Below are positions 8,335 to 15,254 of a DNA stretch of 29,818 bases, in pieces. Each line of letters opens with the position of its first letter. Within the stretch, counting starts at the first letter, position 1. The stretch covers positions 1 through 29,818 of the forward strand of contig JAFGIT010000203.1 of NCBI GenBank assembly GCA_016929465.1, read 5' to 3'. Under the pieces are notes generated by a model, which had not been told where the DNA came from, did no database searches, and was given only the letters and a program-made list of their open reading frames with translations. Origin of the DNA: Candidatus Coatesiibacteriota bacterium. Its GTDB lineage: Bacteria > B130-G9. A program made the translations under genes and the position numbers.

Positions 8335-10992
8335 CTACTCGACTGAGAATAGAGCCTCAGCGATTCTGATGAACTCTTTGTGACCCTCGCATGCGACCGC
8401 AGCTATAAACAAATAATCGCCGTCTGGAAGCCCGTCTGGAATCTGTATCTGGGCGACCAATTCAGGGCCGAAGGCGTAGCGCTCTGGTAGATAAGAGCCC
8501 CGGTGCCAGGGGTAGATGCCGGCGGACCAACCATCGCCGACGCACGAAAAGACAAAGCCGTCCGGCAGCACGAATGCGAGGTAGATATCTGCGTAAAAAG
8601 CCGGCCCAGGATTCTCGAGCAGAATTCCCGCCTCGAGAGGGTCACCGGGGGCATACTCAAATGCGCTAGTAAAGCAACCAAGGGCGATCTGCGGAAGCGG
8701 ATAGTGGTAGCCAATGTCGCAACGTCCCTCGTCCGGCAAATTGTCGGTTCTCGTTGTCATATCGGACAGCTCCAAGAGGTCAACGTTACCCCAGCCGGCG
8801 TCGATGCAGGGGCTATCCGCATCCTGCCCGGCTTCGATGCTCGAGAGGTAGTAGTCACCAAACGGGCCCTCCGCGAAGAACGGATCGGCATCGATATTGC
8901 CCTCACCCTCGTGACCTCCCTCGACGCATGAGTAGAGAATCTGATAGTTCTCCCCGGCTGCTGCCTGACCAGTACTCCAGAAGAGCGAATTGAGGATCAA
9001 CGTGTCGCTTCCTCCGACATCTATGGCCAGATTTCCTGTCTCGATGTCAGCGATCGTAACTCCGCAGATTATGACCTCGTCGTTGCCGGGCGCATATATC
9101 GCTGACGCCCCGAATAGCCCTGCGCTCGATATCATCAGGCTGTTCTCGATCTGAAGCAGGTCCGAGCCATAGCAATATATCGCGCCGCCCGTGTTGCTGG
9201 CGACGTTCTCTGCGAAGTAGCTATTCCTGATGATGAGTGAATTCGCTCGCTCACAGCATATCCCCGCACCCCCAACAGAGAACCAGCATGTGTTGGATAT
9301 GAATTCACAGTTCTCGATGAGAATATCCCCGCAGTCGTCAGCATAAAATGCCGACCCGGCATCACCGAACACGCAGTCGGAGAATCTGCATCCCGATAGG
9401 AATAGGTTAGAGTTCTCCGCCCAGAGCCCATGTCCTGAACCGGAGCCCTCGTATGTGTTTCCCGTGATTGAGAGCCGAGAAACGGAGATGCTGTCTTGTT
9501 TAGATATGGAAAGGGCGTGGTCAGCTTCGTCGGATGGCTCCATTCTGATCAGCGTGTTGTCTCTCGATTCGCCAATCAACTCGAATGCCGCATCAATCTC
9601 CGGAAACTCGAGTGGGAATCGCTCATTATTCGTCGTCGAGGAGTAGATGCCTGGTGCAAGCGTGATGCGGATTGTCTCCGATTCCTCGACTTCTTCTGCT
9701 GCTTCGAGCGCATGCGAGATGGTCCTGAAAGCCTCCGTTGGGGAAACGCCGGACCGGTAGTCGCTGCCTTCGACAGCATCTACGAATATCTCGAGCACAT
9801 CTCGCCTGGGAACGTAATGGTAACCCATATCGACAACGCCCGAATCGAGCAAGGCGTCCGTACGGGTCGTGAGGACATCGAGTCCGAATTCAGAGGAGGA
9901 CCCAAGACCTGAATCGACGCATGGGCTATCCATCGTTTGTCCCGCCGCCATGCAGGAAAGATAGCATTTGCCCAGTGGGCCGATCGTGAACCTCGGGTCC
10001 TCCGAAATATTGCCCTCACCCTCGCGGCCGTCCTCTACACAGGAGTAGCTGACGCTAACCAATCCAACTTCTTGGAATATAGCATTCTCACCATTGCCCC
10101 ACAAGATCGAGTTAGTTATGTTGACCTGCGTGTCATTGGCATGGATGACGGAGCCGTTTTCACCAGAGTTATCGGCGAAAGTGCAGTTCTCGAAGGTCAT
10201 CGGTTCACAGTTTGTGCAGTAGATGACTCCGCCCATCGGGGAAGAATTCTCATAAAACAAGCAGTTGCGAAATGACATCGCCGGGCCGTTGCCCACGGAG
10301 AGCACTCCACCAGAGATTGTGGCGTGGTTATTGCTGAAGATACAGTCCTGAATGGTCGGCGCCACGTCGCCTCCGATACCAAGAGCACCGCCCCCGCCGG
10401 TGTGGCCAATGAAGACGCAAGACCGAATTGCGCCGCTATTCCCCAAATGGACGGCGCCGCCCTCCTCAATCCTCATGCTGTTGTCGAATGTGCAGTCGCT
10501 GATCAGATAATCTGGGCCGTCGGCAATAACGCAGAGATTGTTGTTGATGAAGAGGCAATTGCTGATGACTTTGCCGGAGTAATTCGCTATCAGGGCAAAG
10601 GGAGAACCGTTGGTAAAAGTCATATTCGCCGCTCGAGCTGGATACTCCGATCCAAGTGAAATCAGGACGCTGCCCTCCTTGCCGCCATCGAGGACAACCG
10701 AGTCGCGACCCGCCCCGACGATCAAGACATAGCCGGGCACCTCGATAGGGAATTTCTCCCCGTTCGTCTCCTCGGAATAAATGCCGGTTGCCACGTAAAT
10801 CGTGGCAGGCTCCTCACCGGAGGCCTGCACCATCTCAACGGCGTGCGCGATGGTCTCAAAAGCTACGGCGGGACTAAGCCCGCTGTTGCGATCATTGCCA
10901 TTGACCGCGTCAACGTAGTAGTCCGCTGCGACGCTTGTGCCCCCAATCAGCAGAACCAACACAAAGACCAGAGCCGCTGATGGTCTGATCAT
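8335..10992 (-). CDS. Secreted right-handed beta-helix protein with duplicated DUF1565 modules
   Basis: From ATG 10992 (GGGAGG eight bases upstream) the product is 885 residues; a longer frame to 11043 lacks a ribosome site. A signal peptide (MIRPSAALVFVLVLLIGGTSVAA) precedes two homologous modules. Each opens with a DUF1565 block: YYVDAVNGNDRNSGLSP at about 25, and IFVDAVEGSDYRSGVSP at about 402. Each continues with parallel beta-helix rungs and closes with a near-identical cap: SCVEDGREGEGNI...TTRTD...DMGYHY and SCVEGGHEGEGNI...TTRTD...DIGYHY. A C-terminal domain of about 118 residues (768-885), probably beta-sandwich, ends ...GLPDGDYLFIAAV...FSVE. No catalytic residues of polysaccharide lyases are evident. 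An adhesin or surface/structural role is possible but unproven. It is the only gene here preceded by a clear sigma-54 promoter. Confidence 0.9.
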   Translation of the reverse strand: MIRPSAALVFVLVLLIGGTSVAADYYVDAVNGNDRNSGLSPAVAFETIAHAVEMVQASGEEPATIYVATGIYSEETNGEKFPIEVPGYVLIVGAGRDSVVLDGGKEGSVLISLGSEYPARAANMTFTNGSPFALIANYSGKVISNCLFINNNLCVIADGPDYLISDCTFDNSMRIEEGGAVHLGNSGAIRSCVFIGHTGGGGALGIGGDVAPTIQDCIFSNNHATISGGVLSVGNGPAMSFRNCLFYENSSPMGGVIYCTNCEPMTFENCTFADNSGENGSVIHANDTQVNITNSILWGNGENAIFQEVGLVSVSYSCVEDGREGEGNISEDPRFTIGPLGKCYLSCMAAGQTMDSPCVDSGLGSSSEFGLDVLTTRTDALLDSGVVDMGYHYVPRRDVLEIFVDAVEGSDYRSGVSPTEAFRTISHALEAAEEVEESETIRITLAPGIYSSTTNNERFPLEFPEIDAAFELIGESRDNTLIRMEPSDEADHALSISKQDSISVSRLSITGNTYEGSGSGHGLWAENSNLFLSGCRFSDCVFGDAGSAFYADDCGDILIENCEFISNTCWFSVGGAGICCERANSLIIRNSYFAENVASNTGGAIYCYGSDLLQIENSLMISSAGLFGASAIYAPGNDEVIICGVTIADIETGNLAIDVGGSDTLILNSLFWSTGQAAAGENYQILYSCVEGGHEGEGNIDADPFFAEGPFGDYYLSSIEAGQDADSPCIDAGWGNVDLLELSDMTTRTDNLPDEGRCDIGYHYPLPQIALGCFTSAFEYAPGDPLEAGILLENPGPAFYADIYLAFVLPDGFVFSCVGDGWSAGIYPWHRGSYLPERYAFGPELVAQIQIPDGLPDGDYLFIAAVACEGHKEFIRIAEALFSVE
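8701..10920 (-). repeat. Tandem duplication of a ~370-residue module inside the beta-helix gene
   Basis: The segment 9814-10920 (first module) and the segment 8701-9792 (second module) encode homologous units of similar length. Both start with the same DUF1565 block, share a beta-helix core and end with a TTRTD...GYHY cap, separated by only seven or so residues. Their divergence suggests an old duplication rather than recent recombination. Confidence 0.8.
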
Positions 10993-11061
10993 GCTATTCG
11001 CCTCCCTTCGGAATAGAGGTCTCAAACATTCAAAAAAACGCATAATCCCTGATCTAATTTA

Positions 11062-11077
11062 AGCAATATTCGTGCCA
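11062..11077 (-). promoter_or_regulatory. Sigma-54 (RpoN) -24/-12 promoter of the beta-helix gene
   Basis: The minus strand reads TGGCACG-AATA-TTGCT, a complete match to the RpoN consensus TGGCACG-N4-TTGCW, with the invariant GG (-24) and GC (-12) ten bases apart. The predicted start is near 11051, about 60 bases before ATG 10992. Sigma-54 promoters need an ATP-driven activator bound upstream; the palindromes at 11186-11274 are well placed for this. Confidence 0.85.
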
Positions 11078-11185
11078 TTTGCCGGGGAATATCTGCCACC
11101 AACAGCACATACCGCTCTGTGAAGCGATCTACGCGGATGATTCCAGACTTGGGCGGACGCAATGACAGCTGGGCCATCCACCGAA

Positions 11186-11206
11186 GTGGGTCAATTTTTG
11201 ACCCAC
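11186..11206. promoter_or_regulatory. Palindrome A, candidate activator (enhancer) site
   Basis: TGGGTCAA-TTT-TTGACCCA is a perfect inverted repeat (11187-11205), one pair longer on each side here. Its centre is about 145 bases upstream of the predicted sigma-54 start. An identical 19-mer recurs 69 bases further upstream; both copies are followed by the bases CCCC. Confidence 0.55.
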
Positions 11207-11228
11207 CCCGCTCTATCTAATTGCTTTA

Positions 11229-11249
11229 TGGCGGCTATATAGCCTGCCA
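11229..11249. promoter_or_regulatory. Central palindrome between the two repeated sites
   Basis: GGCTATATAGCC (11233-11244) is a perfect 12-base palindrome. The flanks TGGC and GCCA extend it with a one-base bulge. It is unrelated in sequence to the palindromes on either side and may bind a second factor or be chance. Confidence 0.35.
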
Positions 11250-11255
11250 GTCAGC

Positions 11256-11274
11256 TGGGTCAATTTTTGACCCA
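11256..11274. promoter_or_regulatory. Palindrome B, second copy of the candidate activator site
   Basis: Exact second copy of TGGGTCAA-TTT-TTGACCCA, centred about 214 bases upstream of the predicted sigma-54 start. Paired identical dyads at this range are typical of enhancer sites for RpoN activators; a mobile-element scar is the main alternative. Confidence 0.55.
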
Positions 11275-11404
11275 CCCCTTTGATCCACCCATACACGAAT
11301 TCGTAGTGCATCCATCTTTGAGTAGGATAGAGCTGGAATGCCAGATCCTCAATCTCACTTGGGAATGGTCAAGGGCGAGAGCCGTTCATTCGCCGCATTT
11401 GGAC

Positions 11405-11435
11405 TTGACCTATGCCCCTTGCTATCTGTTACACT
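11405..11435 (+). promoter_or_regulatory. Possible promoter of tRNA-Arg
   Basis: TTGACC (11405-11410) and TACACT (11430-11435) are separated by 19 bases, or 18 if the -10 is read as TTACAC. The hexamers are good but the spacer is long. The start would be near 11442, about 90 bases before the mature tRNA. Confidence 0.35.
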
Positions 11436-11530
11436 TTCGGCTGGTTGAGATCCTTGCACTATTGCCCGGCTGCTCTTTGAGAGCCGCTGTGTGGTCGGTG
11501 GCCCGATTTTCGACCGCATTTCTTGCACAT

Positions 11531-11606
11531 GCGCCTGTAGCTCAGGGGATAGAGCACTGGCCTCCGGAGCCAGGTGTCGCGCGTTCGAATCGCGCCAGGC
11601 GCGCCA
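11531..11606 (+). tRNA. tRNA-Arg (anticodon CCG), CCA encoded
   Basis: The full cloverleaf can be drawn. The acceptor stem is GCGCCTG/CAGGCGC. The D arm is GCTC/GAGC with loop AGGGGATA. The anticodon stem is CTGGC/GCCAG with loop CTCCGGA, giving anticodon CCG that reads CGG arginine codons. A 5-base variable loop (GTGTC) and T arm GCGCG/CGCGC with loop TTCGAAT follow, then discriminator G (11603) and encoded CCA (11604-11606). No adjacent tRNA and no integrase are visible. Confidence 0.97.
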
Positions 11607-11870
11607 ATCCCGAGGAATTCACCGTAGCAACGGAGAAGCCATTCTGTGCTTCTGCTCTTCCATCCGTAAATGGCTGGAGCTGGCGTCGCCTACGGGGCAA
11701 AGGAAGATATGACCATCCCGTCAAATCTCCTCCGAGACAAACGTCTCTTTTCCCATTGCGGTCTCAAGACGCCATAGTGAGCTGGGCTTGTCCGAAGAGG
11801 AACCACCGGAATACCATCTGAAATAAAACATGAAACTCCGGAGGCTGTCCAATAAATCGAAATGTGTGGT

Positions 11871-11975
11871 TGTAGGGGCGATTCACGAATCGCCCAATCT
11901 CTATTGATTTCCTTTCCAGATTGCCTTGAATACGGCGCTGCGGCCCTCAAGGGCGGTTCGTGAACCGCCCCTACA
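11871..11975. repeat. REP/MITE-like inverted element
   Basis: Two 25-base arms (11871-11895 and 11951-11975) are inverted copies differing at two positions. Each arm is itself a hairpin (GGGCGATTC/GAATCGCCC on the left, GGGCGGTTC/GAACCGCCC on the right) and each has TGTAGG at its outer tip. The 55-base interior shows nothing recognisable. This fits a palindromic intergenic repeat or a very small non-autonomous element; there is no transposase here. Confidence 0.65.
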
Positions 11976-12023
11976 AGGCGGATTTCAACGAATCCGATTC
12001 GAATGATATTGGCCTGGCTGAAA

Positions 12024-12052
12024 TTGACAATCTGTCGGGATTCTGATAAAAT
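12024..12052 (+). promoter_or_regulatory. Strong orphan sigma-70-like promoter
   Basis: TTGACA (12024-12029), a 17-base spacer and TAAAAT (12047-12052): a perfect -35 and a five-of-six -10 at ideal spacing. It points into the 3' end of the oppositely oriented methyltransferase gene, and no protein gene follows on this strand. The predicted start is near 12059. Confidence 0.6.
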
Positions 12053-12058
12053 TATTGT

Positions 12059-12155
12059 GTGAACATGAAGCAAAAAACTCGCCAAGCTTTAGACAGCCAC
12101 TCCGATCGGGTGTGACTCCTACGATACCGATTGGGCCTATCACACCCACCCTCTC
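12059..12155 (+). ncRNA. Candidate small RNA downstream of the orphan promoter
   Basis: A transcript from the promoter at 12024 would reach a hairpin formed by GGGTGTGA (12108-12115) and TCACACCC (12140-12147), followed by a pyrimidine-rich tract. This would give a short RNA of about 90-95 bases whose 3' end is antisense to the methyltransferase stop region. The 24-base loop is long for a terminator. A 16-codon frame from ATG 12065 lacks a ribosome site. This is inference from promoter plus hairpin only. Confidence 0.25.
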
Positions 12156-12928
12156 TTCTCCCCACATAGCACCATGCGGAAGCTGTCCGACTGGTAAGGT
12201 CTGTCCATCGAGTTATCTCCGAGAGCGATGGTGACATCGAGCCCGGATCTTGCGAGCAATGAGGTCAACTCATCACGAGTGTAAAGCCTCACCCAGCCGC
12301 GGGAGTGGTGAAACTTGTGCTCACGCCAACGATATGAATGGACGTCGGTAGTCAGCCGTGACTCCTTCGCGTCGAAGAAGAACCTATAAAACGCTGCGCC
12401 TCCGCCGTCGAGCTGATACTTGTGGCAGGGGCAATGCGAGGCCGCCCATCCGGCGTTAATCACGCCAATCACGAACTTCCCGCCGGGGGTCAGCACTCGC
12501 GAGAGCTCGGAGAGCATCCGCTCATTCGCCATATCCGTCTCCTGGTATCCGAGACCACCCTCGGCCATCACTATGACGCACCCAAAGGACCCTTCGGCAA
12601 AGGGGAGTGCTGCCACGTCGGCTGTAGAGAATTCTGCCCTGATCCCAGACGATGCTGCGCACTTCCTTCCGAGTCGGGGGAGGATGTGTGAAACGTCAAC
12701 GCCGATGACGCGAAATCCCGCTACGGCCAACAGCAGGCTATGCCGGCCGAAGCCACAGCCGGCGTCCAGCAGACTCCTGCCTGCACCAACGCCGAGAACA
12801 TCAACTAAAAAACCAACCTCTCGCCGGGTTATCTCTGGCTTGGCCCAGGGGGCATACAACGTTCCCTCGCCCAACCTGTCCAGTTCCTTCTTCCACCAGC
12901 CCGGCCTGATCCCGTTCGGTAGGGCCAT
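12140..12928 (-). CDS. Class I SAM-dependent methyltransferase
   Basis: This 262-residue protein has the class I Rossmann methyltransferase core. Motif I is LLDAGCGFGRHS (53-64), followed by the acidic VDVS (77-80) expected to bind the SAM ribose, an Asp in TADVAALPF (104), and the post-core RVLTPGGKFVIGVINAGW segment (145-161). The first 45 residues (WWKKELDRLGEGTLYAPWAKPEITRREVGFLVDVL) match the lead-in of the Methyltransf_11/25 group. The substrate is unknown. The ATG at 12928 has only a weak GGA upstream. A separate promoter at 12977-13005 fits the 224-bp gap to the radical SAM gene, so this gene is probably its own unit. Its stop lies within one arm of the hairpin at 12108-12147. Confidence 0.85.
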   Translation of the reverse strand: MALPNGIRPGWWKKELDRLGEGTLYAPWAKPEITRREVGFLVDVLGVGAGRSLLDAGCGFGRHSLLLAVAGFRVIGVDVSHILPRLGRKCAASSGIRAEFSTADVAALPFAEGSFGCVIVMAEGGLGYQETDMANERMLSELSRVLTPGGKFVIGVINAGWAASHCPCHKYQLDGGGAAFYRFFFDAKESRLTTDVHSYRWREHKFHHSRGWVRLYTRDELTSLLARSGLDVTIALGDNSMDRPYQSDSFRMVLCGEKRGWV

Positions 12929-12976
12929 TTCCGGACAACCTTGTCACGACCGTATTAAAATGAATTATTGCTGTGA

Positions 12977-13005
12977 ATTGTGAATAACCATATATCCTAT
13001 GTCAA
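12977..13005 (-). promoter_or_regulatory. Sigma-70-like promoter of the methyltransferase gene
   Basis: On the minus strand TTGACA (13000-13005) is followed after 17 bases by CACAAT (12977-12982). The -35 is perfect and the -10 matches four of six. The predicted start near 12970 gives a leader of about 42 bases. Confidence 0.5.
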
Positions 13006-13152
13006 TAGCTATTCAGCCGTCCGGCGAAATGAGACGGCGGGAGAGCTGCCGCATAGGAGTGATTCACTGATTGGTGGAGGGCTTTGGAAGGGACTTACTG
13101 CGATAGACGAGCCTTGCACTCTCAAGAGCTGCCCTGGACGCCGCTCTTCGCG

Positions 13153-14550
13153 TTAGTCCTTCATCCTCATCAGCATGAGGGCTGCCGAGGCAGCCTTGGA
13201 AAGGTCCTGCCAGGACCTCATCTTCTTCAGACGATGTATGAAAAACGCCGGACGGAGGTAGAACTTCTTGTAGGCCTTCTTCGCCCACAAGTCAGCATCC
13301 TTTACGAAGAAGGGCAGCTTCTCGTTCGTCTCGCCAAGCGTGAAATCGCGCCAATAGTCGGTCTTGATCAGTCCCCCTTGCCGCGCCAGCTCATAGAGGT
13401 GCGTGCTCGGATGAGCAACCGTGGCCGTGAACATCGCCATGTCTGGCTTCAGGGCAATCGCAAATTGGATCGTCTCCTTGATCGTCTCCAGCGTCTCAGT
13501 CGGATAACCGATCATGAAGTAGGCAAACGCCTCTATCCCTGCCGCCTGGGTCATGCGAAATACCCTCCTAACCTGCTCGAGAGATGTTTTCTTCCGCATA
13601 AGCTCCAGAATCCTTGGAACGCCTGACTCAACACCGTAGCGGAGACGCGAACAGCCGGCCTCGGCTATCTTGGCGAGTATCTCCTCATCAACGAGGTCCA
13701 CCCTCGTCGGTGTCTCCCACTTAATCTTGAGACCACGCCGGATGATCTCGTCAGATATCTCGATGATGCGGTCTTTTTTCAGCGTCATCACCGTGTCGTA
13801 GAACATCACCTCGCGGACGCCGTAGTCCTTGACGACTTGCTCTATCTCATCGACAACCATCTTGGCGGAGCGAAACCTGAGTTTATTGTCCCAGGGAAAT
13901 TTCGCGCAAAAGCCGCAATGGAATGGGCATCCGCGGGAGCTGATCATCGTCGTCATCGGATCGAGCGCGACCGCTGATGAGTACATCTCGTGGTGGATGA
14001 GGTCTCTTGCTGGGACAGGCAGGGCGTCTATGTCATCCACGATTCTCTCGGGATTTATGTGCACATTTCCATTCGTTTTGTATGCGAGCCCCTCAATTCC
14101 CGAGTAGTCGGTCCCCGAGCTCAGTGCCTCTGCGAGCTCGACCATGGGGTACTCACCCTCACCGACCACCCCAAAGTCGATGCAATCGTGGGAAAGAGTC
14201 TCGTTGGGATAAATCGAAAGCTGCGGGCCGCCCATCACGACCATTGCACCGGTCTCCTTCGCGACCTTGGCCGCAGCGAGCGCGCTCTTGAAGGTCGGGG
14301 TCATGGTCGATATGCCCACCAGATCGGGCTGTTTCTCCTTCAGGACCTCTCCAAGTGCCTGGACGCTCAGGTTCTCAACGTAATTGTCGAGTATCTCGAC
14401 CTCGTCATTGCGCTCCCGTTTGAGCATCGAGGCTATGTACATTAGCCCGAGTGGAGGAAACTCACCGCGCACCTTCTCCATCTCTGTGGCGAGCGCGGTG
14501 TTGACCATCTCCACTTCGCGGTTGTGGTTCTGAAGAAGAATTATTTTCAA
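13153..14550 (-). CDS. B12-binding-domain radical SAM protein
   Basis: From TTG 14550 the product is 465 residues and begins LKIILLQNHN, the usual opening of this group. AAAGGG lies nine bases upstream. A TTG at 14559 is also in frame but abuts that ribosome site. The N-terminal part is a cobalamin-binding-like Rossmann domain (GLMYIASMLKRE...VGISTMTPTF...VVMGGPQLSIYP...VVGEGEYPMVELAEAL). It is followed by the radical SAM core with CPFHCGFC (Cys 208, 212, 215), which binds the 4Fe-4S cluster. The C-terminal SPASM-like cysteines are not evident. Relatives perform methylations or rearrangements in lipid, hopanoid and secondary metabolism. The substrate here is unknown. It lies 66 bases after the SIS gene and may belong to the resB-ccsA-SIS unit. 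Confidence 0.92.
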   Translation of the reverse strand: MKIILLQNHNREVEMVNTALATEMEKVRGEFPPLGLMYIASMLKRERNDEVEILDNYVENLSVQALGEVLKEKQPDLVGISTMTPTFKSALAAAKVAKETGAMVVMGGPQLSIYPNETLSHDCIDFGVVGEGEYPMVELAEALSSGTDYSGIEGLAYKTNGNVHINPERIVDDIDALPVPARDLIHHEMYSSAVALDPMTTMISSRGCPFHCGFCAKFPWDNKLRFRSAKMVVDEIEQVVKDYGVREVMFYDTVMTLKKDRIIEISDEIIRRGLKIKWETPTRVDLVDEEILAKIAEAGCSRLRYGVESGVPRILELMRKKTSLEQVRRVFRMTQAAGIEAFAYFMIGYPTETLETIKETIQFAIALKPDMAMFTATVAHPSTHLYELARQGGLIKTDYWRDFTLGETNEKLPFFVKDADLWAKKAYKKFYLRPAFFIHRLKKMRSWQDLSKAASAALMLMRMKD

Positions 14551-14616
14551 CTTATTCAACCCTTTCAGAGCAAGTCAGATGCTCCGCCTTATGCAAGCCG
14601 CCCCTCGCCGGTAATA

Positions 14617-15231
14617 TCAATTCCCACAGCAGCAGGCTCTTTTACTGGTGTGGCTGTGCCCCGCGTCATACTCCGCTATCCGCTCCTTGAGGACCATGAA
14701 TATTATGTGGTTCAGCATCGCATGGATATCCTCTATCTGCTGCATGTGATCGCTCGGGACGAGAATGTGCACCTTCGCCACATCCTTCGCCTCGCCACCG
14801 CTCTTTCCTGAGAATAGTATTGAGGTTGCGCCCAGTTCATTTGCCGTCCTGAATGCGTTGATCACGTTGGGCGACATTCCGGAGAAGCTGAGTCCCAGCG
14901 CCACATCGCCAGGCTGGACGAAATTCTTGAGCTGTTCCCCGAATGTGTTCCTGTAGTCAGTGTCATTGGCCCAAGCCGTAATAAGCGGAGCGTTATCCGA
15001 AAGACACATCGCCTTGAACCGACGCCTATTCGGCGCTGCGGTCCCCTTCGCTGCATCGCACGCTATGTGCGAGGCAGTGGCTGCGCTTCCACCATTGCCG
15101 AATACAAATAGGCACCTATCGTTCTTGTATGCCTCGAATATGATATCGACGACCTCCTGTACCTTCTCCACAGGAATGTTGCTGATCGTCTCCTTTATTT
15201 GCTCAAAATAGGCATTTATAAAATCAAGCAT
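14617..15231 (-). CDS. SIS-domain sugar phosphate isomerase-like protein (GmhA-like)
   Basis: This 204-residue protein is a single SIS domain of the GmhA/DiaA type. GmhA converts sedoheptulose 7-phosphate to heptose phosphate for LPS core or heptose-containing glycans. The phosphate-binding GNGGSAATASH is at 45-55, SFSGMSPNV at 115-123, and the QQIEDIHAMLNH segment (164-175) carries the histidine region of GmhA. Where E. coli GmhA has AEELTG with its catalytic glutamate, this protein reads ACDAAKG, so isomerase activity is not assured. The end is unusual: GHSHTSKRACCCGN, with two His and three consecutive Cys, a possible metal-binding tail. The ATG at 15231 has AGGAG six bases upstream. It begins 23 bases after ccsA, so co-transcription is likely. 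Confidence 0.88.
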   Translation of the reverse strand: MLDFINAYFEQIKETISNIPVEKVQEVVDIIFEAYKNDRCLFVFGNGGSAATASHIACDAAKGTAAPNRRRFKAMCLSDNAPLITAWANDTDYRNTFGEQLKNFVQPGDVALGLSFSGMSPNVINAFRTANELGATSILFSGKSGGEAKDVAKVHILVPSDHMQQIEDIHAMLNHIIFMVLKERIAEYDAGHSHTSKRACCCGN

Positions 15232-15254
15232 GATTGTCTCCTAATCTCTTACCA

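Larger units (their letters stand above)
11041..12139. other. 1.1-kb non-coding stretch with tRNA, palindromes, promoters and an inverted element
   Basis: Apart from the tRNA-Arg, this gap has no credible protein gene; the longest open frame (11267-11821, +) reads straight through the tRNA. In order it holds the sigma-54 promoter of the beta-helix gene, three palindromes (11186-11274), a possible tRNA promoter, the tRNA, about 260 bases in which I see nothing (11607-11870), the inverted element at 11871-11975, and an orphan sigma-70-like promoter at 12024. Confidence 0.7.

Noticed and set aside
8503-10659. Several plus-strand frames of 100-140 codons
   Set aside because: Shadows of the repetitive beta-helix gene; no consistent protein pattern.
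11267-11821. 184-codon open frame on the plus strand
   Set aside because: It reads through the tRNA-Arg and shows no protein-like pattern.
11871-11975. Possible CRISPR array
   Set aside because: Only two inverted arms, with no regularly spaced direct repeats and no cas genes.
12065-12115. 16-codon frame after the orphan promoter
   Set aside because: No Shine-Dalgarno sequence and too short to judge; kept only as part of the candidate RNA.
12420-12436. GG-N10-GC match resembling a sigma-54 promoter on the plus strand
   Set aside because: It lies inside the methyltransferase gene, matches poorly outside GG/GC, and has no gene downstream.
13153-13626. Open plus-strand frame overlapping the radical SAM gene
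   Set aside because: Antisense shadow; the minus-strand frame has the cluster-binding cysteines.
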